DNA of 64,000 nucleotides from Pseudopyrenochaeta lycopersici. Lineage: Eukaryota > Ascomycota > Dothideomycetes > Pleosporales > Pseudopyrenochaetaceae. The translations under genes were made by a program, and so were the position numbers. The DNA is taken from contig NHZP01000097.1 of the NCBI GenBank assembly GCA_003313425.1, positions 1-64,000 on the forward strand, in the 5' to 3' direction. The notes beneath the pieces were generated by a model. That model was not told the DNA's origin and did no database searches. It saw only the letters and a program-made list of their open reading frames with translations. Below are positions 31,246 through 42,490 of this stretch, one piece after another (position 1 is the stretch's first letter; every line of letters starts with the position of its first letter).

Positions 31246-33790
31246 ATGCCCTTTAACTTTAGTATCCTATGCGACCTCAACGAACTGAACCAAAACCGCG
31301 CCAGAAAATCATTAAGAACGCGTAATACCCTAAGTCCCAGCCCTAAAATAGTTGTTTCCTAGTTTAATAAGTATAATAAAATTATTCTGTAAGAAGGATA
31401 AGGAGCTGTTACCTTCATATTATGTCTATTTCTAGAGTAGAGGGCAGACTATGTCTTTAATCTGCAGGAAAATTACCTTAAATTAATTATTAAGTAAGCC
31501 TAAGGGATTAGTAAGACACGTTTAAAGTAATTATAAAGTTAGAGGACTAGAGATAGTACTAACTTTACGTCCTACGTTAAGCGCCTAATGTCTATAATAG
31601 ATACAGAAGGTAGATATAGTTTAAGCGTAACTCTAGAAGAGCTTAATAAAACGCTAGACTAGGTTATAGCTACATTACCCTTCTTATCTACTAAGCTAAG
31701 GTAGAGGGTAGAAGTAAAGTATAAGGAGCTAATTTAGACTTATAACGTGTTAGCGAGAATATTTTAAAGATTATACAGCTCTAAAGTAAAGTAGATAGTC
31801 TATATAATCCTAAAGTCCTATAGTCTAGTATAGATCTTAGAGATACTAATAATATAAAAGTTCTATTTTCTTTTACCTAATATCCTAGGCTTCTAAAATT
31901 CTTTTAAGGCTGCTATAAGGATATTATCTAGAACCTTAATATAGTAGATACCTGTCTAGCTAATAATAGCTATTAAACTCTTACTTAGAGATAAAGCTAC
32001 ACTTTAGTTAAAGCCTTAAATTAGAGTTATAATTACACGAACAGCGCATAATAAGGCTAGAAGTATTAAGCATTACTATTAACTAGTAAAGGGTAGACGT
32101 ATAAGTATTAAGCGAAAGTATAATAGTAAGTACTATTAAGTATATATTAAACTAAATAAGAGAAGAGATTATATTAAAATCTTCTCTAAAAGCAGAAGAG
32201 ACTTAATAGAAGATTAGAAAGGCTTATATAACATACTGCGAGATTACCTAAGGCTTAACTTAGTAGACTGTAAGATTAAGAAGTAATATATTCTAGAGGG
32301 AGAGCTACTAGTCTAGAATAATTACAGCGAGCAGATTAAACCCTTCTATAAGATCTGTAAGTATATACTATAATCTAGCTAATTCCTTAGAACCTAGGAA
32401 GACTTACTTACTAATATTAATAAGTATCTTATAATTATGTTTTATAATCTACTTATATATAATAACACCTCCTATATAATATATACTTATAATTCGCGCT
32501 AGCAGTAACTTTACTTACTAGTCTACTATATTCCTAGCTAAGTAGCTATTAGTAGCTGTAAAAATATTAATTTCTCCTCTTACTATGCACCTAAACAGCT
32601 TTATAAGGTATTCTCTTAAGCTATTATATAGTAATAAGAAGGCCTAGTACTAAAGAGATAAGATAAACCTTACTACTTACTCTCTAGAAATAATAGATTT
32701 ATTAAGTTAAAGAAAGACTATATCTAAGAGCTAAGAGATACTACTAATTTTACTATTATAAGTAGCTGCCGCGATCTAATAGATAAATAAGAACTTAGGA
32801 TAAGGAAGTTATAGTAGATATTATTCTATATTAGATACCTAGAAAATAAGGACTAAGTTTACTATCTTAATATTAAGCTAATTTTATGTTATTAATAAGG
32901 TAAGCTAGTATAGTATAGCTAAAGAGGATATTCTTTTTCTTAACAGACTTAGATACTTCTAAGAAATACCTTTTTCTCTCTCTACTCCTAAGCTTAACGT
33001 TAGGTTAGAATAAGGGAAGCTACCTTAGCTAACTAACTTATTTAAGTAACCCTTTATTACAGATATAATAGGTGCTAGCTTTAATAAACTAGCTAATACT
33101 AGATATTATGCTCTATAATTTTCTTAGGTGTAGAAAATCTATTAAGACTATACGTTTAAGGATACAGTTAGCTTTAGTAAGCTATAAGAATTAGTAAGGA
33201 AGAGTATAGAAATACTATAGGAGATTAAGAGTAAAAATAGAAATTTACTTAAAAAGCTTAAATAAATATACTCTAATCTAAACTGTAGGATAAATTCTAT
33301 AAATTATATAATTAGCTCTAGTAGTAGCCTAGAGAAAAGGGAGAGTAAAGAGTAGGAATACAGGAAGGTAAAAGAGGATTATTTATATCTAGATAATAGT
33401 TCCTTTTAGCTATTAAAACGAAAGCTTCTTACAGAGGATTATTAACTAACTATTAAATAAGCTAAGGTATCGCTTATTACTTTAATAGATGCTAAGGGCA
33501 TGCAGCAATTCCCTGCTACGTTAATATATATAAGCCTTTCTTCTTTCTATAAAGACTTATTAGTTACACTATCTACTAACTCTTTAATAACTAAGCCCGC
33601 AGTAGAAGCGTCTAAAAGAAGTTATAACTAATAGTAAGAGTGTATAGTAACTTTATTTACTTACTAAGAAGTAATAAGTAAGACAGAGCACTAAATAGTT
33701 AGTTACTTACGCCTTACACTAAACAGGTAGCTAATGCGTAAACTAGCCTAGAAAATGTTCTCGTTATACCTACAAGAAATATATAGTTGA
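31246..33790 (+). pseudogene. RIP-degraded ATP-dependent DNA ligase (848 codons)
   Basis: From ATG 31246 one frame reads to about 32,885, then +1 to the TGA at 33788-33790. Nearly all interruptions are TAG/TAA. Ligase landmarks are in order. Motif I, the adenylation site normally K-x-D-G, is at 32116-32127 and reads K-Y-N-S, as if GAT and GGT had become AAT and AGT. It is followed by IFSKS near 32,165. Motif III ILEGELLV is near 32,290, motif IV EGLVLK at about 32,638-32,655 and motif V IKLKKDYI near 32,701. C-terminal blocks GASFNKLANTRYY and TFKDTVSFSKL follow (33,070-33,185). The parent would be a nuclear DNA-joining enzyme of the eukaryotic ATP-dependent class. It is probably a duplicated or element-borne copy destroyed by RIP. 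No introns needed. Confidence 0.7.
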
Positions 33791-33907
33791 TAAGAATTAT
33801 TTTACTACAACAACATTCTATAAGAAGCTTTCGGAACTCCAGTGCACTTGCAATCATCGAATTTATGACCACAGTATCATCACCTAAGTAGGAGGGGTAA
33901 TAACTCT

Positions 33908-33976
33908 TTGGAGGAAGGAGCAGGAAGGAGGAGAAGGAAGGAGGAGGAGGAAGGAGGAGGAGGAAGGAGGAGGAGA
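33908..33976. repeat. GGAGGA/AGGAAG purine microsatellite
   Basis: Nearly pure purine run of GGA/GGAA units on the plus strand, about 70 bp, between the ligase relic and the convergent unknown frame. The short open frame across it is low-complexity and not a gene. Confidence 0.75.
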
Positions 33977-34165
33977 TTTCTACTACCTTTTGATATTAGA
34001 AGTAGAATCGGAACTTCCGACGAGTCTTTTGCCTTGCAGCGCGGCAGCTTTCGCGCAGACAGGTATAAAGGGACACGTCTGCTACATCATTCCAACTTCT
34101 GTCGTTTAGACCTCTCCCTTATTGTTAACTTATCTCTATCCACAGCTATTCCTATTTCCCCTCCG

Positions 34166-36169
34166 TCATCTATTACCCTTCCCTCCGAACGCTAAACTCT
34201 GCCTCTTAAAACTTATCCTAACATCCTTCCTCTGCGCATCTAATATCTTCTACTCTTTATCTAGCTTTTAAAGCTGCAACTATAGCAATTCGCGGTTCTA
34301 GTTAATATTATTCATGCGCTTCGTAAGATCTAGATCTTTAGACTTTATGCGAGCAATATTCTCAGCTACTAAGCGTGTAAGATTATTAAATTCCGCGTCT
34401 TCGACGTTACGCTTGGTTCTATGCGGTAATTAACTGCCAGCAGTGTTTAACATAGTAGCTGGTTGCTCCTCGTAAGCAGTAGGTAATGGGCAAGTCCTAA
34501 ATATAACAGCTAGTGTGTTCCTAGATTTAGTTTGCTTTGTAGGCGCAACATGCGGCGCTTTTATAGCAGCAGGCCCTATATGCTTAGCAACGTATTTAAG
34601 CGCGCTGCGCAAGCGCCTAGGATAAGCTTTTATTTCTCTAAGCACGCAGTTCTTTACTATACTAGTAGTAATAAAATACTATTTTACTATAATTATAAGT
34701 TATACTTTCCTAGCTTAGTTAATACCTTAAGAAGCTTTTAAAAAAGTCTTATTAAAAGGATATAGAATGCTTTATTTAGTAACATCTTTAGAAGAGATAT
34801 TTCTTTTAACACGCCTGTGCGTGTCTTTAAGATAGAACTTAATTCTGTAATAGTCGCCTAATAGTTATATATATATATAAATATTATTATATGTTTCTAC
34901 ATAACAGCTAATAAATAGTTTCTTTAGCTAGGCTTTAGGAAGGAAGTCCTAGTTAATAAATTAAATTTTATCTAGGTTAGGTATATTTCTTAGAAGGTAT
35001 AGCGTATTATATAAATCTAAATACTTATATAGCTTATTTAAATTAGCACCTTTATCTTTACTTATACTAGCTAATAAGATTTCGCCTAATATAGCTAGCT
35101 GTTAAGTTATTAATAATTTAGCAGCTATATTTATCTTCTCGCTTATATTAACGCAGTAAGCTAATTATAAGCTATAAGCGCTCTAAGGGTTTACAGGCTC
35201 TAAACTGTCCTTAGTTATTATTAGTATTTTACGTAACCTCTTAAATTCCTTCTCTGCATATTCCCTAGTATTAATCTTCTTTAGCGCCTTATAGAATTAT
35301 AGGTAATAATTAATATAATCGCATTCTATACTATACTTAATTAGGCCTATAAAATACTATTAGATAATAATACAGAAATTACTTATTCCTAGTTAAGAAA
35401 TATTAGCGTTGTACTTAAATAGTAGATTAAGCAGTAATCTTACTACCTTATCCTACGTAAGAGGTTATATAGTTAACAAATTAACTAGGTTACTAACTAG
35501 CTTAAAATAATACTGTACCTTAGGCGATTTGTCGCTAAAGCGCACTATAAAGGTAAGGATATTGCGTCTATTATAAGTACTAATTATAAGGGCTGTTAAC
35601 AGTGTTACTACTAGATAAGGTATCTAATCCATAAACTCGTAGGCTAGCAGCGCAGTAAGCAGATTCTCTGCGCCGTAATAGGCGATACGCTGCTAAATTT
35701 TGTTAAGCGCTATAAATTTTATAGTTAGTGTTATAAACGAGGCACTATAGCTAAGAGAGCACTTAAAGTGCTATCCTAAATAGCTAAGAATAACGGAGAG
35801 AATTAATGTCTTGCTAGTAGCAGTGCTGCTCTAATTACCTAAGTACGATAGTTGTAGTATAGTAATAAAGAATAAAGTATTAAGATACGTTGTTGCTGCC
35901 GCAGAGTTGCTAAAAGTTACTGCAATCTAGTGTAACCTTATACTACACCTTATTTCTTATTACAACATAGTTAAACTAGAGTTTAGAGCATAGCTTTAGT
36001 TATTTTAGACACGTGCAGGAGCCCCTCTAAGGTACGTACTTGCGTTAGTATAACAATAACACTAGTAAGCAAGGACTATAGTTTAAGATCCTTTAGATTA
36101 TATTTTATAATTAGTAAACTTTAGGCTACTAGATTAGTTCGCGTCCTATATATGCTAGGTCGTCGCCAT
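34166..36169 (-). pseudogene. RIP-degraded frame of 668 codons, unknown family
   Basis: Starting at an ATG (36167-36169) on the minus strand, one frame runs exactly 668 codons to a TGA (34166-34168). I found no frameshift. Interruptions are TAA/TAG throughout. The body is helix-rich: AYYGAENLLTALLAYEFMD-like segments (near 35,660; read here as YYGAENLLTALLAYEF), SKDKGANLNKLYKYLDLY (near 35,045), and a C-terminal basic stretch. No signal peptide; a few hydrophobic runs in the first third could be helices of a soluble fold. I do not recognise the family. It converges on the ligase relic. Preservation of length implies RIP point mutation without indels. Confidence 0.5.
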
Positions 36170-36741
36170 CCTAGAGTTTTAAACGAGAGCAATCAATTCG
36201 TTTAACTAGCTAGTTAAATCTTAGTAGATCCAGATCTGCTGAAGCGCACCTGGCGCATAAAGAGGATTAGTTTTCAGCCGAAGCGATAGTACTTCTCTAA
36301 GCCAGATTATAATACTTTAGACCGTTTCTGTTATCTCAGAGCGACAGGTAGCAAAACTTAGGGGCGGGGGGGAGGTAGTGTAAGAGTTGATCTATTGAAA
36401 GCGGGATCTGAAGACTAAATAGTTATACTTAATAGTTATAGAATATTAGTCCTATAACTACTGCGTTCATAACTAGTTAATAGGGTAAGGCTGCTGACAA
36501 GCTCTGCAAGGGGGCATGCGGGGTAAAAGTCCGAACACGTGCAAAAAGCGGAAGCTGATCGCGCACAGGACAGGAGTCTACAACAGTTTCGACCTGCAAT
36601 CATAGCTTGTGCCTAGCTAGCCCTAGTTAGTTTTCCGCAGTAGCACCCGCTCTAGTTCTAGATTCCCTATCGCTTCTAAGAACTTAATCTAATTATAGAG
36701 TGGTGCCTAACACTCATGGCGCTTTACCGCTCCGACCCGTA
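36170..36741. other. spacer before MITE
   Basis: Mixed-composition spacer upstream of the 668-codon relic. No gene or RNA recognised. Confidence 0.4.
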
Positions 36742-37164
36742 ACGTGTTCCACCGGTCACCTGCGAATACCAGTTAACCGCGAACGCGAAAACCTACCAAA
36801 AATCAGGAAAACTAACCTATGCAATCTCAACAACTACTTAGTAGTATATCTTAAAACTTAATATCTAGCCTTTTACACTTATTTAATAGCTCATTTTAAA
36901 TCCTTAGGCTTACAGCTTTTACTACTGTCTAGGTATTAAGTTTTAGTATTAAATTTTGTGCTATTTTACTCTCTTATAAGACTTATTATATAGAATCCTT
37001 TAAAAATTTAAAATAAAGCTTAAAATATACATAGAAGGTTAGATTTAAGTTTTAAGATATAATACTAAGTGGTTATGAAGATTGCAAGGGTTCACTTTTC
37101 TGGATTTTAGTGGTTTTTCGCGTTCGCGGTTGATTGGTATTCGCAGGTGACTGGTGAAACACGT
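36742..37164. mobile_element. MITE, 423 bp, TA target duplication
   Basis: Inverted terminal repeats of over 45 bp: the left end begins ACGTGTTCCACCGGTCACC, and the right end read in reverse begins ACGTGTTTCACCAGTCACC. Both continue through TGCGAATACCA and CCGCGAACGCGAAAA. Mismatches are almost all C/T or G/A. Flanked by TA on both sides. The ~300-bp interior is strongly TA-rich and non-coding. Tc1/mariner/pogo-type mobility is inferred from the TA duplication. Confidence 0.75.
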
Positions 37165-38402
37165 TAGTTATGCTCCCCTGCATGCAACCTCTCTCTTCAT
37201 CTACGCACCTAGGAATCTAACGCCTCTTGCGCAAGTGAGGAGAGGTATTCGATCCAGAAAGACGCGAAGTAATTATCTAGTCGTTCTTAAGATTAATATA
37301 GTTATATCCGAAAATATAGTTATAAGTAAGCGCGGAACTTTGCTAATAGATAAACGCAGGTCGCCCAATTAGCCTATAATTCACGATTAACCTTAACTAT
37401 AACTCTACTACGGGAATTAGAATAGGACCTACAGATATCTATTTAGATTACGCAGCGTAAGAGACGCTATTATTTTAGCTTAATAGTTGCGCCTTTAGCA
37501 GATAACTGCCCTGTTATCTTAGCAACCGCGCCGCTCTAAAGTTAAAGCGACTTACTACCGCAATAATAACTGTTCCTTAGCTTTATAACGTCGCGTAACA
37601 TACTATTATATCTTAACTATAAGATCTTCTAATACAGTAATAGCATATCACGCCGCTTGCGGCTTCTATAGATCTACCCTTCACACAACTAATAAGAAGC
37701 CCTTCGTACTTACACCCCGCGCTATTACGCTTCTAGAGCCTGTTTAAACCTAGAAAGCATATATTATAAGTAGTAACTGTATTAGTAAAGACGTAAAATT
37801 AAACTAATATTAGCTGTAAGCTTTTAAAGAAGCAGGACTGATTTTGAATGTCTTATAAATCTACTCTCTTATCTAATCTCTTACTACAAATAGCTTTAGA
37901 TCTAACAGTAAGCAAGCGGAAGCGGAAGCGGAAGCGGAAGCGGAATTCGAAAACTCTTACCCAAAACAAACAACGTCAAATATAACAGCCTGCCTGCCCT
38001 AACGCGATTGAGCCAGAGCGGGGTCGTAGCCTAGCTAGCGAGACGTTCTAGGCGGCGACAGGAATTCTAGAGGATAATAGAACCCACTATCTAGTTAAAC
38101 GGGATAGCGTTAACCTAGTAACAAGAAGTTCATACGAGCTAACGTAGGAACCGCACAACTTTGTTACCCTAGCCCTAGAAGCAGAATAGAAGGAGACAAA
38201 GGCTACTTAGAGTGGCACGGTAAGACACATTCAGAGTTAAGTTTAATTGTACGGGGAAACTAGTGATTAAGCGCAATCCTTAGGCGAATCGCTGGAAGCA
38301 CTAATGCCTACACAAGGGATAACGCCTATACACTATCTAGTAGGAAAGGTACTTTAAAGTTAAAATTCCTTAACAGCTTCCCTGCAGCAAACGCGGTAAT
38401 TA
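37165..38402. other. RIP-affected spacer with a short GCGGAA repeat
   Basis: No assignable frame. At 37,918-37,943 the hexamer GCGGAA repeats about four to five times; a shorter GCGGAAGCG run recurs near 45,040. A 72-codon open frame at 37154-37372 overlaps the MITE end and has no domain. Confidence 0.4.
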
Positions 38403-40531
38403 TAACGTAATCCTAATTTACTCTTTATAAGACTATAGCAAGGTAAGAGTAGGCTTAAGACTAATAACTTACGCTCTTATAGTATTATACTTACTAGTAA
38501 GAGTAATAATAGTTTAGTAAGCTACGTTATAACTATACTAAAGGAGGAATTAAGCTGTAACTAGTAGAACTTAGCTACAGTAAACAGTGCTAGCGATACA
38601 GATAAAGAGGTAAGCTAATTACTATCTAAGTCACGCAGGCATAGCTTACTAACTATATATACACAGGATCTAAGCGCTGCAGACCTGGACCCGCTAGTCC
38701 TGTAATATAGTTCTTATCCCTTTCCTTTAAGTCTTATAGAGAGAGCTAACTCTATTAGAACTTTATACTAATTATTACAGCTTAAACTTATAAAGAAGGT
38801 ACAGGAAGGAGGAAGCTAGAAAAGGAGGACTTAGGGGAGCTTAACTTATAAAGAGCTAGAGCTGTTAGAGCAGGCTAGCTAAGAGCTGCTAGAGACTTAT
38901 GCTTATATCTTTAAAGAGAAAGAGCTTATTTTGTCTGCGCTCTTTATAGCTAAGAAGTTCTTAGAAGAGAGAAAATAGTAAGAGACCTAAAGTAAACTAG
39001 AGATTTAAGTAGCTTTACTATCTACGCCTGCTAATAAGGCTATTAATAGGCAGTTAGAATTCCTAGTAGAAGAAGAACTAGTATTATAAACAGAAGCGTA
39101 AAGGAAAGCTAATCTTAAAAATACTGTACTTAGTCTACCCTTAGCTAAGATAATTATAGAGTAAAGCTAGGTATTAATAAGTAGTATCTAAATCCTTAGT
39201 GTAACTCTTCTTTAAGAAGCGTAATATTATATTTAAGATAGTATGCATACTACTTATAGAGAGCTAACTGTTCCTGCTAGCCCTAATCTAATTACCTAAA
39301 AGCTACTAAGCTGTAGGGAAACAGACTATAACTATAAGCTAAGGTAATCTAAGAATAGTTACTACATAAATAATAGATCCTCTTCTCTTATAGTTACTAG
39401 TATAGAAGTATCTTTAAACAGCCTAAGTAAGAGGATACTATTAATATTAGATAATACTAGTTAGTCTCTAGAAGAGCTAGCTGCAGCTCTACAGCCTCTC
39501 CTAGGACTATCTGCGCCTGTAAGTTATAGTAGTCTACACATCTACTAAGGACTACCGCAGAACACATAACTTCCTTAGCAGAATTTGCTGCTACTAATAG
39601 ACTAGCCTAAGCCTGAGAGATAATAGACTACAGAGTTCTGCGAATTACCGCATAATAACATCTAAAGACTACAGCATCGCGAGCCTCGCCTAATAGAACT
39701 ATTTTAAAATAAAAGTACACTAGTTCCTAGACTATACGCTCTAATAAGCAGTATAAGTGAACGTAGCAGTGTTAAGCAAGTTAGCGCTATAGAGCTAACG
39801 CGGGCTAGCGTCTAAGTAGAACTAAAGAAGAGTAAGCAACAATTTATAAACTAGACTAGAACTAGCTGTATAACTTACTAAGGGCGTAAAAAGAAGTGTA
39901 ACAAAGCGAAGCCTAAATGTAACAACTGTAAACGTAGTAGTTTTATTTGCAAAGGCTATGCAAATAAGGTGCCATGTCCAGAGAATAGGCTCACAAAGCC
40001 TCTACCTTCATTGCAAGCCTAAAAACAAATGCCCTCTAATACTCTTCAGCTCTATAGCAGATTTCAGGGCTCTAACCTCGCACATATACTTAACTGCGAG
40101 CCTAGACTTAGTAGCAGCTAGAGTACTTATTAAGACTCCTATGCGTCTATCAGAAGGGTAGGTAGTTACGACCGACCTATTGCTGTAGAAGAACAGAAGC
40201 TTTAACTACCTGTGTCGAGCTAGGAAGCTGGCCAGAGTAATCCATCCTGCGTTTTATTTCCGCTAGAGCAGCTACTACCGTCTGCATGTTAGACAGAGAC
40301 GCATCCTATAATAACCGCTAAGTAACGCACTCTATCTAGGGTTCACGTGCACTAGGTTACAACTCTCGCATATACCACCATACTTCACAGAGCATAAGCT
40401 ACGTCAACACTAGTCCTCCTGCAGTAGCGGTTGGTGCCCACTAACGGACGAAACAGCCACCTCAGCATCTATCATTGGCTACCCTAACTGCTGCGTCGCG
40501 AGGTCCGCCAGCACCCTGTTCTGCGCCAGCG
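38403..40531 (+). pseudogene. RIP-degraded Zn2Cys6 protein, probable N-terminal part of an acetyltransferase fusion
   Basis: One plus-strand frame reads for over 700 codons with only TAA/TAG interruptions. Before the zinc cluster it is Leu/Glu/Lys-rich, with a coiled-coil-like stretch (YAYIFKEKELILSALF near 38,900). At 39,867-39,950 lies a Zn(II)2Cys6 cluster: C-x2-[Y]-x6-C-x5-C-x2-C-x6-C (GRKKKC, KPKCNNCKRSSFIC), then GYANKVP. The second Cys reads Tyr, a TGT-to-TAT-type change. A Gln-rich linker of about 190 codons follows, with TAG/TAA where Gln would fit. The acetyltransferase frame starts 12 nt beyond in another phase. Zn2Cys6 domains bind DNA. Whether this was one fusion gene or two neighbours cannot be decided here. 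Confidence 0.55.
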
Positions 40532-40543
40532 CTAAGTCTCTAG

Positions 40544-41155
40544 AAGACTGAGAAGCAGATATTAGATAGTAAGCCTTTCGTGCGCTACAACATCTAGTTA
40601 GTTTATGAGCGAATGAAATGTGCTAGTGCACCATACCGTTTTAACAACACTAGCAATACTATAGTTAGGGTTGCATAGGGCACACACGAGCGCTGCTTTA
40701 AAGAGATTGTCGAGGCAAGGTAGGCTCAGCCTCGTCACAGAGGAAGCCTGGTCAGCGGTTATCTCAGTAATAGTGCACATGTTACTACGCAATTTCACTG
40801 TAACTATAGCTACAACGTCTCTATTAGTAACAATATTATTATTAGACCTAACCACTAACTACTAGATTTAGCTAGGATTACTATTAGTAGGAACACTAAG
40901 ATTAGCGCGCGTGTTACTATAACAATACTAGAAACACCAACAGATATAAAAGCTTTAAAAGGGAGCTACGGCACCGAAGTCGCTAAGGAGATCTGTATTA
41001 GCGAGAACGTCTATATTAGTAACAGCTGCATTGTTAGAGCTGGAGTGCGAATTAGTAATGGTGCTATCATTCGTTCTAGGTCTGTTGTTATGCATGATAT
41101 ATCGCCAGACTACATCGCCCGCGGCAATCCAGCTAACATGCACAAGGCCAGTTAG
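40544..41155 (+). pseudogene. RIP-degraded maltose/galactoside O-acetyltransferase (LbetaH)
   Basis: 204 codons in a single frame ending at TAG 41153-41155, with four internal stops. The N-terminal Mac-type helical part (KTEKQ, LVYERMKCAS, YRFNN) is followed by left-handed beta-helix hexapeptides. FHCNYSYN is near 40,790; LETPTD, where the family has a THP-type catalytic segment, is near 40,928; the final VVMHDISPDYIARGNPANM is typical. Many turn glycines read Ser (for example ISENVYIS), the GGT-to-AGT change expected from RIP. The family transfers acetyl from acetyl-CoA to a sugar hydroxyl. As read, it is dead. It follows the Zn2Cys6 frame by 12 nt and may be its C-terminal domain, an architecture I recall from ascomycete proteins. 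Confidence 0.7.
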
Positions 41156-41289
41156 GGGCCCTATTACTGTCATGCATAGGCTAGAATAGAGAGCTGACAC
41201 TCTTAGAAGGCATAGAGTATTTAATAGGCTTACTTTAGTTTTCGCCACTCTCTTCTGTCATGCCTGTGTAACTTAGTTAACATGTTAAT

Positions 41290-41332
41290 TAGTAGACGCT
41301 TACTTCCTAGCGGGTAGTAAGTAGCGCTGAGT
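41290..41332. repeat. 43-nt perfect inverted repeat, left copy
   Basis: Exact reverse complement of 46079-46121, with imperfect similarity extending outward (GTTAACATG on both). The two copies bound 4.8 kb that includes the LINE ORF1 relic. They may be TIRs of a DNA element or two opposed copies of a short repeat. No target duplication was identified. Confidence 0.8.
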
Positions 41333-41454
41333 AGTGCGAAGTGGTGCCGATGCCGATGCTGAGTGGCGACAAGCAAACAAGACTTTGTCGTCAGCACCAC
41401 TTAATTAAGGAATAGCTCAAAGCGCGACTATCTTATATAACTATCTTATACAGC

Positions 41455-42490
41455 AAAAGAATAAAAAGAACATTAAGTCCGCATGCGAATCACGTTCTGC
41501 GTTAAGCTTCAACGGGCAGTCTCAACTCTTACGTTCTTGCGCACAGTAGCTACATGCGATTGTTGCCTTGCACTAGGTTCCTATATAGCCGTAGTGTTAG
41601 CACTTAAAGCACTACTTCACTCAGCACTGTCAGTCGTATCACTCGCACTAGAAGACCTCGCCCTGCCAGATCAGGCCCTCGTTAATAATCTTATTAGCAT
41701 CCTCTAGCTTACTAAACTCTATAATAACGCTGGAGGCGGCTTTTGTAGGTGCGTTACGTGTCAGCTACCTAATATACTTAATCTCTGCCTGCAGGATGAA
41801 CGGCTTATTATCTAGTAGTATCTAGTCCCTTGTCTCTTCAAACATGTCTATGTCTATTATGCTAGTGCGTATACTGTGTGCGATTATACTGTAGGTCGTA
41901 ATCTGTATTGCGGCTCTGTTACCGACGCGGTTAACCTAGTCGTCAGCGAACTGCTTTAGTGCTTCTACCTCCTTACTAGTCGCTGTCTTAATACTAAGGT
42001 CGCCGCTCCTCAGCTAGTTCGAAGAGAGCACCTTAATACGAGCTATATTCTTGTTTCTGCTGTGCGCGATAGCGCGCTTAACGTGGGCGTTAAGATTGCG
42101 CGGGTTCATCGCCTGCAGGCTAAGTACTGTACTAGGGTCTCTAATAGTTACGACAACTTCACGCTGCGTCTGCATAGGAGGCATTCTAGGAACTTATGTA
42201 TTCGCTGTACCTGCTAGCGTCGCGCCCCTTACTGCTATCGCAGCGTAGCTAACCGCGCCACCTGTCTGTAGTCCCGCGTTTCTAATCTATCTTGCCATCT
42301 CCAGGTTAGCTTTACCTACCTCTACCACCTCCTTAGCCGCTGTCTTTACATCCTCTCTAGCTCTTATGTTCAGCTGTACGTTCGCAGTAATCGCGTAGAC
42401 AATATCAGTAGTGTTCTTAAGTTCTGTCTTAAGCTCGTGCTTTACAAGATGCGTGCCTAGAAAGAGTATGCTGTTAGATCTACAGCATAG
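41455..42490 (-). pseudogene. LINE (Tad-like) ORF1/Gag relic, RIP-degraded
   Basis: The minus strand reads as ORF1 of a fungal non-LTR retrotransposon. A helical N-terminal half carries REVVVTIRDPSTVLSL (near 42,160); the central part has SIIDIDMFEETRD (near 41,840). The C-terminus has a tandem zinc-knuckle region (CFKC ... YGYIGT ... CKA, then CSYCAQ ... DCPLK, about 41,620-41,490). Stops are TAG/TGA where W, Q or R is expected. No reverse transcriptase follows: the sequence changes character within about 150 bp, at the left copy of the 43-nt inverted repeat. The element is therefore 3'-truncated or rearranged. The plus-strand open frames here are antisense shadows. Confidence 0.6.

Noticed and set aside
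33908..34195. 95-codon open frame starting in a GGA-rich run
   Set aside because: The first part is a purine microsatellite and the second part lacks any family features; it overlaps the end of the minus-strand 668-codon relic.
41483..42248. Plus-strand open frames of 65-74 codons
   Set aside because: Antisense shadows of the LINE ORF1 relic, whose zinc knuckles and ORF1 blocks are on the minus strand.
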